Of a DNA stretch of 64,000 nucleotides, positions 1 through 14,812 are shown in pieces. The stretch is from Enterobacter vonholyi. Its GTDB lineage: Bacteria > Pseudomonadota > Gammaproteobacteria > Enterobacterales > Enterobacteriaceae. The number at the start of each line of letters is the position of its first letter. Position 1 is the first letter of the stretch. The stretch covers positions 1-64,000 of the forward strand of contig NZ_VTUC01000007.1 of the NCBI RefSeq assembly GCF_008364555.1, in the 5' to 3' direction. A program made the translations under genes and the position numbers. The notes below the pieces were generated by a model. That model saw only the letters and a list, made by a program, of their open reading frames with translations. It did not search any database and was not told the origin of the DNA.

Positions 1-2384
<2,384 letters not shown>

Positions 2385-2468
2385 TTATATCTTTAGGCGT
2401 TCAGTTAAGTTACCCAGAGCGGGCGGCTTCTCTGAAGCGCCCGCCTGGTGACTAAGACTCCGAAGGGA

Positions 2469-3513
<1,045 letters not shown>

Positions 3514-3534
3514 GAAATATACAGCGATCTCAAA

Positions 3535-3822
3535 TCACCAGTTCATTTGACTGGCGTGCGTCACAGTAAGATTGACGAAATCAGTATAGCCAACCACGTC
3601 AATTTTGGCTGAAATTTGACCAGAAAGACCCCGCGCATCCAGATCGTCCTTCAGCGCAGAGACTGTTATGGGGGCATTCGTGAGAATTTCAACGAAACGA
3701 CTGCCTTCCAGTGCAGCAAGTACGCCATCCTGAATCAGCAGCAGGTCATCACCGTCGCGCAGCATACTCAGTAACGCGTCGATATCACATTGCCACGGTG
3801 AATGGCTCAGAGTATGGAGCAT
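3535..3822 (-). CDS. tusB: Sulfurtransferase complex subunit TusB
   Basis: TusB is part of the TusBCD complex that relays sulfur from TusA to TusE for 2-thiolation of the wobble uridine of Lys, Glu and Gln tRNAs by MnmA. The protein is 95 residues, the E. coli length, starting [10 protein letters not shown] and ending ASQMNW. It is the last of the yheO-tusD-tusC-tusB run, 7 bases after tusC. Its stop lies 21 bases before the str promoter. Recognised from overall sequence; it carries no catalytic cysteine of its own. Confidence 0.96.
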   Translation of the reverse strand: MLHTLSHSPWQCDIDALLSMLRDGDDLLLIQDGVLAALEGSRFVEILTNAPITVSALKDDLDARGLSGQISAKIDVVGYTDFVNLTVTHASQMNW

Positions 3823-3829
3823 GTTAGCC

Positions 3830-4189
3830 TCAGAAAGTCAGAACGGTGTCGTAGTGGGAAAGGTGTTCGCGCAATGCAGCAGAAGACAGGACTGTCACAT
3901 CCAGCACGAAAGGCGTCTTATCATCCAAACCGCGAGCGGCCAGCGAATCGGCGCAGACATAAAGGGTTTCGATGTCGTACAGCGGCAGCACTTTAAAGGT
4001 AGCGATGTAATCCCGTGCCAGAATGGCCTGAGGCTGTTGCCCAGCCAGAAGCTGAAACACCCCGTCCCCCAAAAAGAAGACGCCGATATCTTCGGTCAGC
4101 GCGGACGTTGCAAGTAACGCATCCAGCCCTTCTCGGCCAGAAGCGCTGCCGTGCGGCGCAGACTTAAAAACAAATGCCACGCGCTTCAT
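3830..4189 (-). CDS. tusC: Sulfurtransferase complex subunit TusC
   Basis: TusC is the second subunit of the TusBCD sulfur relay heterohexamer for tRNA thiolation. It has 119 residues with a DsrF-like sequence ([20 protein letters not shown]). The start codon overlaps the tusD stop by one base (TAATG-type junction), and tusB follows after 7 bases. This spacing indicates coupled translation and one transcript with yheO and tusD. Confidence 0.96.
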   Translation of the reverse strand: MKRVAFVFKSAPHGSASGREGLDALLATSALTEDIGVFFLGDGVFQLLAGQQPQAILARDYIATFKVLPLYDIETLYVCADSLAARGLDDKTPFVLDVTVLSSAALREHLSHYDTVLTF

Positions 4190-4575
4190 CAGAATTGCAC
4201 CACTCTGTCGCAGGTTAACGCCGCCTGTGCCAGCGCGCCCAGACCACTTAACGAAAAACCGGGCTGCAGGTTAGAACCCGATAAACCAAGACGCGCAGCT
4301 TCGGTTGTATCGGTTACGCCGCGGCGCAGTGCCGCCGCCACGCAGATGTGCAGTTCTACGCCCTGCTTTTCGTTTAATGCCTGCCAGCCGCGCACCAGAT
4401 CGAACTCATCGCTCGCCGGCGACGTAAACTGGTTCGCATTGTACACCCCTTCCCGATAGAAGAAGACGCTCGCCAGCTCATGTCCGGCCGCCAGCAGCGC
4501 ATGCGCAAACTGCAGCGCGCTGCTGGCCTGCTGAGTCCCGTACGCAGGTCCTGTCACCATTAACGCAAAACGCAT
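4189..4575 (-). CDS. tusD: Sulfurtransferase complex subunit TusD
   Basis: TusD is the sulfur-carrying subunit of TusBCD, accepting a persulfide from TusA and passing it to TusE. The protein is 128 residues, as in E. coli. The active cysteine is in place at residue 78 ([11 protein letters not shown]). Its start overlaps the yheO stop by one base and its stop overlaps the tusC start, a tightly coupled operon. Confidence 0.97.
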   Translation of the reverse strand: MRFALMVTGPAYGTQQASSALQFAHALLAAGHELASVFFYREGVYNANQFTSPASDEFDLVRGWQALNEKQGVELHICVAAALRRGVTDTTEAARLGLSGSNLQPGFSLSGLGALAQAALTCDRVVQF

Positions 4576-5297
4576 TACTTGTCTTGTCCCAGGAAATCAC
4601 CGCTTTTGAACTGGCGAATATAGAGGTAGACCGTGTGCTTGGAGATGTTCAGACGATCGGCCACCTGGTTGATGGCGTCTTTAATATCAAAAATCCCTTT
4701 CTCATAGAGATTGAGCACGATCTGGCGATTCTTGGCGTTGTTCGAGACGTTGCGATCGGCATTCACTTCTTCAATGGTGAACTCAAGCGTCTGTGTGACG
4801 AGATCTTCGACGGAAGAGGCAAAGTTAACAGAAGAGCCAACATCCGGCGTTTCTGGTGGAATAAAGGTGCTCATGATCTGCGAGAAAGGCACATCAAGGT
4901 TCATGTTGATGCACAGCAGCCCAATCACACGATGCTCGCGGTTTCGAATCGCGATAGTTTCTGATTTCATCAGCACGCCGCTTTTGGCACGGGTGAAATA
5001 GCATTTGGAGACGCTGCTGTCCGCGCCGGTCATGTCATGCAACATACGCAATGCAAGGTCGGTGATTGGCGAACCAATTTTACGGCCAGTATGCTCACCA
5101 TTCGCAATGCGGATGGCGGAACACTTCAGATCTTGCAGGGAGTGCAATACGATTTCGCAGTGGGAGCCAATGAGCATCGCTAACCCGTCCACTACCGCTT
5201 CATAGGATTTCAGAATATCGAAGTCGGTCTGATCGAAAGGACGTTGATCCAGTAAATCAAGTTCACTGGTTTCGTTGGTTAAAAGCGACCTGGACAT
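4575..5297 (-). CDS. yheO: YheO, PAS-like / helix-turn-helix transcriptional regulator
   Basis: The 240-residue YheO family protein has an N-terminal PAS-like YheO domain (about residues 25-140) and a C-terminal DNA-binding helix-turn-helix (about 195-235, with [20 protein letters not shown] and [14 protein letters not shown]). Its target and ligand are not established to my knowledge. It is first in the tus operon and overlaps tusD by one base, which suggests shared expression with tRNA thiolation. The 165-base gap upstream holds the fkpA terminator and must contain its promoter. Confidence 0.93.
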   Translation of the reverse strand: MSRSLLTNETSELDLLDQRPFDQTDFDILKSYEAVVDGLAMLIGSHCEIVLHSLQDLKCSAIRIANGEHTGRKIGSPITDLALRMLHDMTGADSSVSKCYFTRAKSGVLMKSETIAIRNREHRVIGLLCINMNLDVPFSQIMSTFIPPETPDVGSSVNFASSVEDLVTQTLEFTIEEVNADRNVSNNAKNRQIVLNLYEKGIFDIKDAINQVADRLNISKHTVYLYIRQFKSGDFLGQDK

Positions 5298-5423
5298 GAA
5301 AAAAACACTCCTTTTCAGGAGCCTGTCGTTAGGTTTTCAGGGCAGGCTCATTATCTACACGGACAACTAAATTAATACAGCGTGTATAGCGCTTTCCAGT
5401 GTTAATTATATCTGCCCCACAAT

Positions 5424-5456
5424 AAAAAAACCGCCGCCTGAAAGGCGGCGGTTTTT
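5424..5456 (-). terminator. fkpA intrinsic terminator (T-tracts on both strands)
   Basis: A 9-bp GC-only stem (CCGCCGCCT with AGGCGGCGG, 5431-5439 and 5443-5451) has a 3-base loop, with an A-run before and a T-run after. It lies just past the fkpA stop and can also act on the opposite strand. Confidence 0.9.
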
Positions 5457-5462
5457 ATCACA

Positions 5463-6284
5463 TTACTTCTTAGCGTCTGTCGCTGCTTTTTCTTCAGCAG
5501 GTGCGTCCGCTTTAGCATCCGCTTTCGGTGCCGGTTTGATGTCCAGCAGCTCTACGTCAAAGACCAGCGTCGAGTTAGCTGGGATTCCCGGAACGCCGGT
5601 TTTGCCATAGGCCAGATCCGGTGGGATGACCATCTTGATCTTGCCGCCTTTCTTGATGTTTTTCAGGCCTTCAGTCCAGCCAGGGATCACACCATCCAGA
5701 CGGAAGGAGAGCGGCTCACCACGGGTGTAAGAGTTATCGAACTCTTTACCGTCGATCAGCGTACCTTTGTAGTTCACAACAACGGTGTCGCTGTCTTTAG
5801 GCGCATCGCCGGTGCCTTCTTTCTCAACTTTGTACACCAGGCCAGTAGAAGAGGTTTTCACACCCTTCTCTTTAGCGAAGGTATCGCGGTAGGCTTTGCC
5901 TTTCGCTTCGTTGTCTTTAGCGTCCGCGTCCATCTTAGTCTGCGCGGCGCCCTTCACACGCGCTTCGAACGCCTGCAGAGTCTGCTCAATTTCCTGATCA
6001 GACAGCTTGCTCTTATCTGCAAATGCGTCCTGAACGCCCGCTATCAGCTGAGCTTTATCCAGTTTGATGCCCAGCTTCTCTTGTTCTTTCAGAGAGTTTT
6101 CCATGTAACGACCCAGAGATGCGCCAAGTGCGTAGGCGGATTTCTGGTCGTCATTTTTGAACGCCGCTTTGCTGTCTGCAGTGGCAGCAGGCTTCGCAGC
6201 AGTATCAGCAGCGAATGACAGCGGCGCGTTCAGCGCAACAGCCATCGTCGTCGCCAGCAGCGTTACTTTAAACAGTGATTTCAT
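5463..6284 (-). CDS. fkpA: Periplasmic FKBP-type peptidyl-prolyl isomerase FkpA
   Basis: FkpA is a periplasmic chaperone and prolyl isomerase for envelope proteins. The 273-residue protein has a signal peptide with likely cleavage after about residue 26 (NAPLSFAA-DTA). An N-terminal FKBP_N dimerisation/chaperone region (about 45-145) is followed by the FKBP catalytic domain (about 150-255; VNYKGTLIDGKEFDNS, GVIPGWTEGL). The tail is rich in Ala, Lys and Asp. It is monocistronic, with its own terminator and a sigmaE-like promoter upstream, as expected for an envelope stress gene. Confidence 0.98.
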   Translation of the reverse strand: MKSLFKVTLLATTMAVALNAPLSFAADTAAKPAATADSKAAFKNDDQKSAYALGASLGRYMENSLKEQEKLGIKLDKAQLIAGVQDAFADKSKLSDQEIEQTLQAFEARVKGAAQTKMDADAKDNEAKGKAYRDTFAKEKGVKTSSTGLVYKVEKEGTGDAPKDSDTVVVNYKGTLIDGKEFDNSYTRGEPLSFRLDGVIPGWTEGLKNIKKGGKIKMVIPPDLAYGKTGVPGIPANSTLVFDVELLDIKPAPKADAKADAPAEEKAATDAKK

Positions 6285-6398
6285 CCATATCTCCAGGGCC
6301 TGGGGACTCTCACCCCAGCGTTAAACGTAAATGAGTTACGTACTATAAAACGTTGCGGAAGAAATCTACAGACAGACACTTCCAATTCTCGCCACTTT

Positions 6399-6427
6399 TC
6401 AGACTATTTTTGTTTAAATAAGTTTCC
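6399..6427 (-). promoter_or_regulatory. sigmaE-type promoter for fkpA
   Basis: Read on the minus strand, GAAACTT is followed after 16 bases by TCTGA, close to the sigmaE consensus GGAACTT-N15/16-TCTGA. It lies about 115 bases before the fkpA start. fkpA is a known sigmaE target in E. coli; the site here is inferred from sequence. Confidence 0.65.
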
Positions 6428-6519
6428 TGCCAAGGGGATGCAGACTGTACTTAAGGATAAACTCAGTTAAACTGCGCCGCCGCAGTGCCATTATGGTGAA
6501 TCTGAAACAAACGAGGTGA

Positions 6520-6741
6520 ATGATGAAGGATACAACGATAGAAGCGAGAATGGCTGAGCTGGAAAGCCGCCTGGCTTTTCAGGACATCACCATCGAAGAG
6601 CTAAACCAGACCGTGACCGCACATGAACTCGAAATGGCAAAACTGCGGGATCATATGCGCCTGCTGACGGAAAAGCTGAAGGCTACGCAGCCGTCGAACA
6701 TTGCCTCTCAGTCAGAAGAGACGCCACCTCCTCATTATTGA
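6520..6741 (+). CDS. slyX: SlyX family protein
   Basis: A 73-residue protein that is predicted to be nearly all coiled coil: heptad-like leucines and charged residues from residue 6 to about 55 ([20 protein letters not shown]). The C-terminus is Pro/Ser/Thr-rich and ends in PPPHY. Its function is unknown. It is divergent from fkpA and convergent with slyD, with a shared terminator 3'. Length and context match E. coli slyX. Confidence 0.94.
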   Translation: MMKDTTIEARMAELESRLAFQDITIEELNQTVTAHELEMAKLRDHMRLLTEKLKATQPSNIASQSEETPPPHY

Positions 6742-6746
6742 GGCGT

Positions 6747-6775
6747 AAAAAAAGCGGGATTATCCCGCTTTTTTA
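6747..6775. terminator. Bidirectional terminator between slyX and slyD
   Basis: Stem GCGGGA/TCCCGC with loop TTA is flanked by an A-run and a T-run, so it can end transcription from both convergent genes. Confidence 0.88.
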
Positions 6776-6792
6776 TTTTCCGCATGGCGGAA

Positions 6793-7383
6793 TTAGTGAC
6801 AGCCGCAGCCGCCGTTACCGCAACCACCTTTACCGTGGCCGTGATCATGACCATGGTCGTGGCCGTGACCACCGCAGCAGCCGTCGTGGCCGTGATCGTG
6901 GTCATGGTCGTGACCGTGCGCACCGTGAACGTGGCCATGAGCCAGCTCTTCTTCGGTTGCTTCACGGATCGCAACAACTTCGACGTTAAACTTCAGGTTC
7001 TGGCCAGCCAGCATGTGGTTACCGTCAACCACGACGTGGTCATCTTCCACTTCGGTGATTTCAACAGGAACTGGACCCTGGTCAGTTTCAGCCAGGAAGC
7101 GCATGCCAACCTGCAGTTCGTCAACGCCCATGAACACGTCTTTAGGAACGCGCTGAACCAGGTTGTCGTCATACTGACCGTAAGCGTCGTTCGCGCCTAC
7201 AGCAACGTCAAATTTGTCGCCAACTTCATGACCTTCCAGCGCGTTTTCCAGGCCGGAAATCAGGGAACCGTGACCATGCAGGTAGTCAAGCGGCGCACTC
7301 ACCGGAGACTCATCAACCAACACACCGTCTTCTGTACGTACCTGATAGGCCAGGCTGACCACCAGGTCTTTTGCTACTTTCAT
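6793..7383 (-). CDS. slyD: FKBP-type peptidyl-prolyl isomerase / nickel-binding chaperone SlyD
   Basis: SlyD is a cytoplasmic prolyl isomerase and chaperone that also delivers nickel for hydrogenase maturation. The 196-residue protein has an FKBP domain with inserted-in-flap chaperone domain (residues 1-~146). It ends in a metal-binding tail of about 50 residues made almost only of His, Gly, Asp and Cys, ending GNGGCGCH. The same kind of tail in E. coli binds Ni and Zn. The gene is monocistronic, with a shared terminator 3' and yheV 94 bases upstream. Confidence 0.98.
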   Translation of the reverse strand: MKVAKDLVVSLAYQVRTEDGVLVDESPVSAPLDYLHGHGSLISGLENALEGHEVGDKFDVAVGANDAYGQYDDNLVQRVPKDVFMGVDELQVGMRFLAETDQGPVPVEITEVEDDHVVVDGNHMLAGQNLKFNVEVVAIREATEEELAHGHVHGAHGHDHDHDHGHDGCCGGHGHDHGHDHGHGKGGCGNGGCGCH

Positions 7384-7477
7384 GATATCTCCTGAGCGTG
7401 GGAAAATTGCTGGCGCAGATTGTAGCGGAAATCTGCACCCGTGTACCCTTAAGCTTAAAAAAACTCAGAGCATATCG

Positions 7478-7678
7478 CTAGTCTGGATGAAAAATGCCGA
7501 TCACTTGCTCTTCTTTGCGAACGTGATCGCGGGCCTCTTTGTCGGCCTCACGCATCTGGTGACCGCACTTAACACACTCAACAACATCAATATTATTTTC
7601 CCGCCACATCGCCAGGGTATCTTGCGCCTGGCAGGTCGGGCATTTTGCACCCGCGATAAAGCGTTTACGTACAGCCAT
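7478..7678 (-). CDS. yheV: YheV, small putative zinc-ribbon protein
   Basis: A 66-residue protein of unknown function. Two cysteine pairs (KCPTCQA near 13-16 and VECVKCGHQ near 35-38) suggest one zinc ribbon. It lies 13 bases after kefB and is probably in the kefG-kefB-yheV transcript, as in E. coli. Confidence 0.93.
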   Translation of the reverse strand: MAVRKRFIAGAKCPTCQAQDTLAMWRENNIDVVECVKCGHQMREADKEARDHVRKEEQVIGIFHPD

Positions 7679-7691
7679 CTTTCGTTACCCT

Positions 7692-9497
7692 TTATTCAAA
7701 TTCATCCCAGCCATCGAGCTGGCGTCTTTCCTGCTGCATCTCGCGCTGGAAGATCTCCTCCAGCTCGCGACGCGCTTCCCGCACGCGGGAGATCTGCGCC
7801 GTATCGGTATGTACCGGCATCAGCTCGCGCAGCATCCGCATATCCAGCCGGCGGAAGTGCATCTGGGCTCGCTGCGCCTGATGCGGATGCATGCCAAGCG
7901 AGATCAGCGCCTTGCGCCCCAGCTCCAGCGCACTGGAGAACGTCTCACGGGAGAAGTGTTTCACCCCCGCCTGCAATAATTCGTGAGCTTCAACACGTCC
8001 CCGCGCACGCGCCAGAATATGCAGATGCGGGAAATGCTGTTGGCACAGATCCACCAGCTTCATCGTGTCTTCCGGGTCGTTACAGGTAATCACGATGGAC
8101 TCTGCCGCTTCTGCCCCCGCCGAGCGCAGTAGCTCGAGCTGGGTCGCATCGCCGTAGTAAACCTTATATCCGTATTTGCGCATCAGGTTGACCGCGCTGA
8201 TATCACGCTCCAGCACCGTAATGCGCATTTTGTTCGCCATCAGCAAACGTCCGATCACCTGTCCAAAGCGGCCAAAGCCCACCACGATAACCTGGGGCTT
8301 ATCATCTTCTACCCACGGCGCTTCGTCTTCATCGTCTGACGGGTTCAGGCGGCGCGACAGGAGTTTATCCACCAGCTTCATCAGCAGCGGCGTGGTCATC
8401 ATTGACAGCGTGACCGTCACCAGCAAAAGCGCCATCTGATCGTCTTTAAACAGCTTCTGGGAAGATGCGGTGGAGAACAGCACAAACGCAAACTCACCGC
8501 CCTGGCTTAACACGCTGGCAAACTGCATGCGTTCCGAACTGCGCAAGCCGTAAATGCGTGCCAAGACGTACAGTACCAGCGTTTTCACCGCCACCAGGAT
8601 AGCGACGCTCACTATCACCCACAGCAGATGGGTATAGAGTACACCAAGGTTGAGCGCCATCCCCACCGAAATAAAGAACAGGCCTAACAGCAGCCCTTTA
8701 AAGGGATCGATGGCAATTTCCAGCTCGTGCCGATACTCGCTCTCCGCCAGCAGCACCCCGGCGATAAAGGTCCCGAGCGCCATCGACAGCCCCAGCGCAT
8801 CCATAAACAATGCCGACCCCAGCACCAGCAGCAGCGTCGCGGCCGTAAAGACCTCGCGCACGCCCGACGCGGCAATAAAGCGGAACACAGGACGTAAAAG
8901 AAAACGTCCGCCAATCAGCATCCCCGCGAAGGCCAGCACCTTCATGGCAATTTTCGCCCAGTCAAAGTGGTCGTCGCCGGAGCCCGCCAGCAGCGGCACC
9001 AGCGCCAGCGCCGGGATCACCGCTAAATCCTGAAACAGCAGTACCGAAAAACCCAGCTGACCGGCTTCGTTGCGATTCATCCCTTTGTCGCGCATCAGCT
9101 GCAGGGCCATCGCCGTTGACGACATCGCAAGGCCTATCCCGCCTATCACCGCCGCCTGCCAGGAGAAATTCGTCAGCATTAACAGGCCCCCCAGAATCGC
9201 GGCGCTGAACACCACCTGCGCGGCACCCACGCCAAAGATGGAGCGTCGGAGCTGCCACAATTTAGAAGGGTTCAGCTCAAGGCCGATGATGAACATCAGG
9301 AACACCACGCCCAGCTCGGAGAAATGGAGAATTTCATCTACATCGCTGATGAATCCCAGTCCCCAGGGGCCAATCGCGATCCCCGCCAGCAGATACCCCA
9401 GTACCGCACCGATACCAATACGTGCAGCAAGCGGCACCGCGACGACGGCCGCAAACAAAAACAGCACCCCGGCGAGGAGCAAATTCGATCCTTCCAT
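7692..9497 (-). CDS. kefB: Glutathione-gated potassium/proton antiporter KefB
   Basis: KefB is an inner membrane K+ efflux system, gated by glutathione adducts, that protects from electrophiles such as methylglyoxal by acidifying the cytoplasm. I start it at [11 protein letters not shown], giving 601 residues as in E. coli; the frame is open 12 codons further upstream inside kefG. About 12 membrane segments span residues 5-385. A RCK/KTN NAD-binding domain follows ([17 protein letters not shown], about 403-419). The start overlaps the stop of its partner kefG by one base. Confidence 0.97.
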   Translation of the reverse strand: MEGSNLLLAGVLFLFAAVVAVPLAARIGIGAVLGYLLAGIAIGPWGLGFISDVDEILHFSELGVVFLMFIIGLELNPSKLWQLRRSIFGVGAAQVVFSAAILGGLLMLTNFSWQAAVIGGIGLAMSSTAMALQLMRDKGMNRNEAGQLGFSVLLFQDLAVIPALALVPLLAGSGDDHFDWAKIAMKVLAFAGMLIGGRFLLRPVFRFIAASGVREVFTAATLLLVLGSALFMDALGLSMALGTFIAGVLLAESEYRHELEIAIDPFKGLLLGLFFISVGMALNLGVLYTHLLWVIVSVAILVAVKTLVLYVLARIYGLRSSERMQFASVLSQGGEFAFVLFSTASSQKLFKDDQMALLLVTVTLSMMTTPLLMKLVDKLLSRRLNPSDDEDEAPWVEDDKPQVIVVGFGRFGQVIGRLLMANKMRITVLERDISAVNLMRKYGYKVYYGDATQLELLRSAGAEAAESIVITCNDPEDTMKLVDLCQQHFPHLHILARARGRVEAHELLQAGVKHFSRETFSSALELGRKALISLGMHPHQAQRAQMHFRRLDMRMLRELMPVHTDTAQISRVREARRELEEIFQREMQQERRQLDGWDEFE

Positions 9498-10051
9498 TAA
9501 CGACCTCCTGCCGGAATCGGTGACGCCAGCCATTCACCGTAGGCTCTGGCGTGGCTGGCCAGTTCTTTCGGATCCTGACGACGGGCCCAGTAGACAATAA
9601 TCGGGCTCATCCAGTGCATACGGCACATGGCCGCCGTCAGCTCGAAAGGCCGCAGAATGTCGCTCATCGGATAACGGTTCAGCCCGTCGTGGCGGTAAGC
9701 GCTTTCGGGTTCACCGGTCGTAATCACGCTACGCCAGTACTTTCCCGCCAGCTGGTTGCCCCCCACCCCGCTGGAGAAGCCCCGGCTCAGCACGCGGTCC
9801 AGCCACTCTTTGAGCAGCGCCGGACAGCTGTAGGTATAAAGCGGATGCTGGAACACAATCACGTCATGCTGACGCAGCAGTTCCTGCTCGTAAGGAATAT
9901 CAATAAAGAAATCAGGATAGTGCGCGTAGAGATCGTGCACCGTCACGTTACTGAGCTGTGTGGCCGGCTTAAGCAGCACCCGGTTTGCCACCGAGTCCTG
10001 AGATTCCGGATGGGCATACAGCAGCAGCACTTTTGCTGTCTGAGACATCAT
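9497..10051 (-). CDS. kefG: KefG, ancillary NAD(P)H-quinone-oxidoreductase-like subunit of KefB
   Basis: KefG is a flavodoxin-fold protein of the NQO family needed for full KefB activity. It has 184 residues, with [20 protein letters not shown] at the N-terminus (phosphate/FMN-type loop) and [20 protein letters not shown] centrally. Translation is coupled to kefB by a one-base overlap. The 135-base gap to the divergent yheS holds its promoter. Confidence 0.97.
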   Translation of the reverse strand: MMSQTAKVLLLYAHPESQDSVANRVLLKPATQLSNVTVHDLYAHYPDFFIDIPYEQELLRQHDVIVFQHPLYTYSCPALLKEWLDRVLSRGFSSGVGGNQLAGKYWRSVITTGEPESAYRHDGLNRYPMSDILRPFELTAAMCRMHWMSPIIVYWARRQDPKELASHARAYGEWLASPIPAGGR

Positions 10052-10186
10052 TCCCCTCCCGGTCTTGTTTCTGTTTTTGTGTATCGTTGTTGTTTTGGGC
10101 TACCATGGCGGCCCGGTGCGGAAAATGGCCCACACCTTACATTATCATAATGACAAATTAACATAGTCGGAACATACGGCGCTTCT

Positions 10187-12091
<1,905 letters not shown>

Positions 12092-12097
12092 CCTGTT

Positions 12098-12155
12098 TAC
12101 CCCGTTTTAAGAACAGAATCCGTACCGGGTTCGGAAATCCAGCTTAAACGGGGTA
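12098..12155 (+). promoter_or_regulatory. Long hairpin between yheS and yheT
   Basis: TACCCCGTTTTAAG (12098-12111) pairs with CTTAAACGGGGTA (12143-12155), a 13-bp stem with one bulged T. The 31-base loop can fold further through TCCG/CGGA. A smaller hairpin (CGGAAA/TTTCCG, 12161-12182) follows. There is no U-tract after the large stem, so this is not a typical terminator. It may be a weak terminator, an mRNA stabiliser or a leader for yheT. Confidence 0.5.
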
Positions 12156-12203
12156 CAATTCGGAAAGTATCGTAAATTTCCGACAAGAATCAGCATCGCG
12201 CTT

Positions 12204-13226
12204 ATGACCCAAATCATTCCATCAGACTTCGACATTGCGGCCGAAGACAGCACTGAGTTCGTGCCTATGCGCGGCGTGGCCAATCCCCATTTGCAGACCA
12301 TGCTGCCACGACTGATCCGCCGCAAGGTTCAGTTCACCCCGCACTGGCAACGGCTTGACCTGCCAGACGGTGATTTTCTGGATCTCGCCTGGAGCGAAGC
12401 GCCGGAACAGGCTCGCCATAAGCCGCGTCTGGTGGTCTTTCACGGTCTGGAAGGCAGCCTGCACAGCCCGTATGCCCATGGGCTAATTGAAGCGGCAAAA
12501 GCGCGCGGCTGGCTCGGCGTGGTGATGCATTTTCGCGGCTGTAGCGGCGAACCGAATCGTCAGAAACGCATTTATCACTCGGGTGAGACAGAAGACGGGA
12601 CGTGGTTTTTACACTGGCTGCGGGAAAATTATGGCACCGTGCCAACGGCCGCCGTGGGCTACTCGCTGGGCGGCAATATGCTGGCCTGTCTGCTGGCCAA
12701 AGAGGGCGAAAGCGTGCCGCTGGAGGCCGCCGTCATTGTCTCCGCGCCATTTATGCTCGAGCAGTGCAGCTACCATATGGATAAAGGCTTCTCCCGCGTC
12801 TACCAGCGCTACCTGCTCAACCTCCTGAAGGCCAACGCGGCACGTAAACTGAAGGCCTACCCGGATACGCTGCCGGTCAGCCTGCGGCAGCTGAAAAAGG
12901 TGCGCCGCATTCGCGAGTTCGACGACCTGATCACCGCGAAAATTCACGGCTTCGCCGATGCGATTGACTATTATCGTCAGTGCAGCGCCATGCCGCTGCT
13001 CAGCAAGATCACGCAGCCAACGCTGATTATTCATGCCAAAGATGACCCGTTTATGGATCATCACTCGATCCCCGCGCAGGAATTCCTGCCCGACAACGTT
13101 CACTATCAGTTGACCGAGCACGGCGGCCACGTCGGGTTTATCGGCGGCACGCTGCGCCGCCCGAAAATGTGGCTTGAGGCGCGTATTCCTGACTGGCTAA
13201 CCCCTTATCTGGACGGTGCAAAATGA
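12204..13226 (+). CDS. yheT: YheT, alpha/beta hydrolase (putative esterase)
   Basis: A 340-residue alpha/beta hydrolase of the AB-hydrolase 4 family; the substrate is unknown. The nucleophile motif GYSLGGN places Ser at residue 154. The other triad members are probably the Asp of HAKDDPF (near 280) and the His of HGGHVGF (near 308). [10 protein letters not shown] (about 76-85) supplies the oxyanion region. It overlaps yheU by four bases (ATGA). Confidence 0.95.
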   Translation: MTQIIPSDFDIAAEDSTEFVPMRGVANPHLQTMLPRLIRRKVQFTPHWQRLDLPDGDFLDLAWSEAPEQARHKPRLVVFHGLEGSLHSPYAHGLIEAAKARGWLGVVMHFRGCSGEPNRQKRIYHSGETEDGTWFLHWLRENYGTVPTAAVGYSLGGNMLACLLAKEGESVPLEAAVIVSAPFMLEQCSYHMDKGFSRVYQRYLLNLLKANAARKLKAYPDTLPVSLRQLKKVRRIREFDDLITAKIHGFADAIDYYRQCSAMPLLSKITQPTLIIHAKDDPFMDHHSIPAQEFLPDNVHYQLTEHGGHVGFIGGTLRRPKMWLEARIPDWLTPYLDGAK

Positions 13227-13441
13227 TTATTCCCTGGCAGGATCTGGCTCCCGAAACGCTCGATAATCTGATTGAAAGCTTTGTATTACGCGAAGGCACC
13301 GATTATGGTGAACAGGAACGCTCGCTTGAGCAAAAGGTCAACGATGTAAAGCGCCAGCTGAAAAGCGGCGACGTGGTGCTGGTGTGGTCAGAACTGCATG
13401 AGACGGTCAATATCATGCCCCGCAACGCGTTTCACGGCTGA
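13223..13441 (+). CDS. yheU: YheU, UPF0270 family protein
   Basis: A 72-residue protein of unknown function, starting [20 protein letters not shown]. It is acidic and mostly helical in character, with no motif that indicates activity. It is translationally coupled to yheT by an ATGA overlap and is followed 30 bases later by prkB. The trio yheT-yheU-prkB is the usual enterobacterial arrangement. Confidence 0.94.
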   Translation: MIIPWQDLAPETLDNLIESFVLREGTDYGEQERSLEQKVNDVKRQLKSGDVVLVWSELHETVNIMPRNAFHG

Positions 13442-13471
13442 TCTTCCACCCTTTTCAGTCAGGGAGTTGCT

Positions 13472-14341
13472 ATGTCTGCCAGACATCCGGTTATAGCCGT
13501 TACGGGATCGAGTGGTGCGGGAACCACCACCACAAGCCTCGCATTTCGCAAGATTTTCGCCCAGCTAAATCTCCGTGCGGCGGAGGTCGAGGGCGACAGC
13601 TTTCACCGCTACACGCGTCCGGAGATGGACATGGCCATCCGTAAGGCGCGCGATCTGGGTAAACACATTAGCTACTTCGGCCCGGAGGCTAACGACTTCG
13701 GCCTGCTGGAACAAACCTTTATCGAGTATGGTCAGAGCGGCAAAGGGCAGTCCCGCAAGTATCTGCATACCTATGATGAAGCCGTTCCCTGGAATCAGGT
13801 GCCGGGAACCTTTACCCCATGGCAACCGCTGCCGGAACCCACTGACGTCCTGTTTTACGAAGGATTGCACGGCGGCGTGGTCACCCCGCAACACGACGTG
13901 GCGCGCCACGTGGACCTGCTGGTCGGTGTGGTCCCTATCGTTAACCTGGAATGGATCCAGAAGCTGACGCGCGACATGAGCGAGCGTGGCCATTCGCGAG
14001 AGGCGGTAATGGACTCGGTGGTACGCTCCATGGAAGATTACATCAACTTCCTGACGCCGCAGTTCTCCCGCACCCATATCAACTTCCAGCGCGTGCCGAC
14101 TGTGGATACCTCCAACCCGTTTGCCGCCAAAAGTATCCCATCCCTGGATGAGAGCTTTGTGGTTATTCATTTCCGCAATCTTGAAGGTATTGATTACCCC
14201 TGGCTGCTGGCGATGCTGCAGGGCTCGTTTATTTCTCACATGAATACATTGGTCGTACCGGGCGGAAAAATGGGGCTGGCGATGGAGCTCATCATGACGC
14301 CGCTGGTGGAGCGGTTGATGGAAGGGAAACAGATCGCATGA
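13472..14341 (+). CDS. prkB: Phosphoribulokinase-like protein PrkB
   Basis: A 289-residue member of the phosphoribulokinase/uridine kinase family. The P-loop GSSGAGTTT is at residues 12-20, with the GTT ending typical of phosphoribulokinases in place of GKT. Walker B-like and substrate loops follow (VLFYEGLHGGVV). Enterobacteria lack a Calvin cycle, so the true substrate is not known. An SD (agggag) stands 6 bases before the ATG. A repeat element follows the gene. Confidence 0.94.
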   Translation: MSARHPVIAVTGSSGAGTTTTSLAFRKIFAQLNLRAAEVEGDSFHRYTRPEMDMAIRKARDLGKHISYFGPEANDFGLLEQTFIEYGQSGKGQSRKYLHTYDEAVPWNQVPGTFTPWQPLPEPTDVLFYEGLHGGVVTPQHDVARHVDLLVGVVPIVNLEWIQKLTRDMSERGHSREAVMDSVVRSMEDYINFLTPQFSRTHINFQRVPTVDTSNPFAAKSIPSLDESFVVIHFRNLEGIDYPWLLAMLQGSFISHMNTLVVPGGKMGLAMELIMTPLVERLMEGKQIA

Positions 14342-14348
14342 GCATGTT

Positions 14349-14385
14349 CCCTCTCCCTGTGGGAGAGGGTTAGGGTGAGGGCATC
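14349..14385. repeat. REP-like palindrome, family A, copy 1
   Basis: CCCTCTCCC pairs with GGGAGAGGG, followed by TTAGGGTGAGGGC. Other copies of this family lie at 41620, 46742 and 53978. It sits between the convergent prkB and yhfA. Confidence 0.75.
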
Positions 14386-14407
14386 AACACGCACGATGCC
14401 CCATGGA

Positions 14408-14812
14408 TCACGCCTCGATCACTTCATACGAATGCGTGATTTTTAACGCTTTCTCCAGCATTAACGCTACAGAGCAGTACTTCTCCGCAGACAGATCCAC
14501 CGCACGCGAGACCGCCGCGTCTTTCAGTTCTTTACCCGTGACCACAAAGTGCAGGTTAATATGGGTGAACAGACGTGGCGCCTCTTCACGACGTTCTGAG
14601 GTGAGTTTAACCTCACAATCCGTCACGTCATGACGACCTTTTTGCAGAATCGACACCACGTCAATGGCGCTGCATCCGCCTGCCGCCATCAGCACCATTT
14701 CCATTGGGCTTGGCGCTTTATCGCCGGAGTTACCGTCCATTAAAATCTGGTGCCCTGACGCGGACTCGCCCAGGAACGTTAAACCTTCAACCCATTTCAC
14801 GCGCGCTTGCAT
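14408..14812 (-). CDS. yhfA: YhfA, OsmC-family protein
   Basis: OsmC/Ohr-family proteins are thiol peroxidases or related detoxifying enzymes; the role of YhfA is not established. I start at MQARVKWVEG for 134 residues, the E. coli length, dropping five upstream codons. The two family cysteines are present at 47 (AAGGCSAID) and 113 (KYCSVALML). It is divergent from crp, with 311 bases between them. Confidence 0.95.
   Translation of the reverse strand: MQARVKWVEGLTFLGESASGHQILMDGNSGDKAPSPMEMVLMAAGGCSAIDVVSILQKGRHDVTDCEVKLTSERREEAPRLFTHINLHFVVTGKELKDAAVSRAVDLSAEKYCSVALMLEKALKITHSYEVIEA

Noticed and set aside
6735-6977. Frames over the slyD 3' end rich in Thr/Val or Arg/His
   Set aside because: These come from reading the repetitive His-Gly-Asp codons of the SlyD metal-binding tail in other frames.
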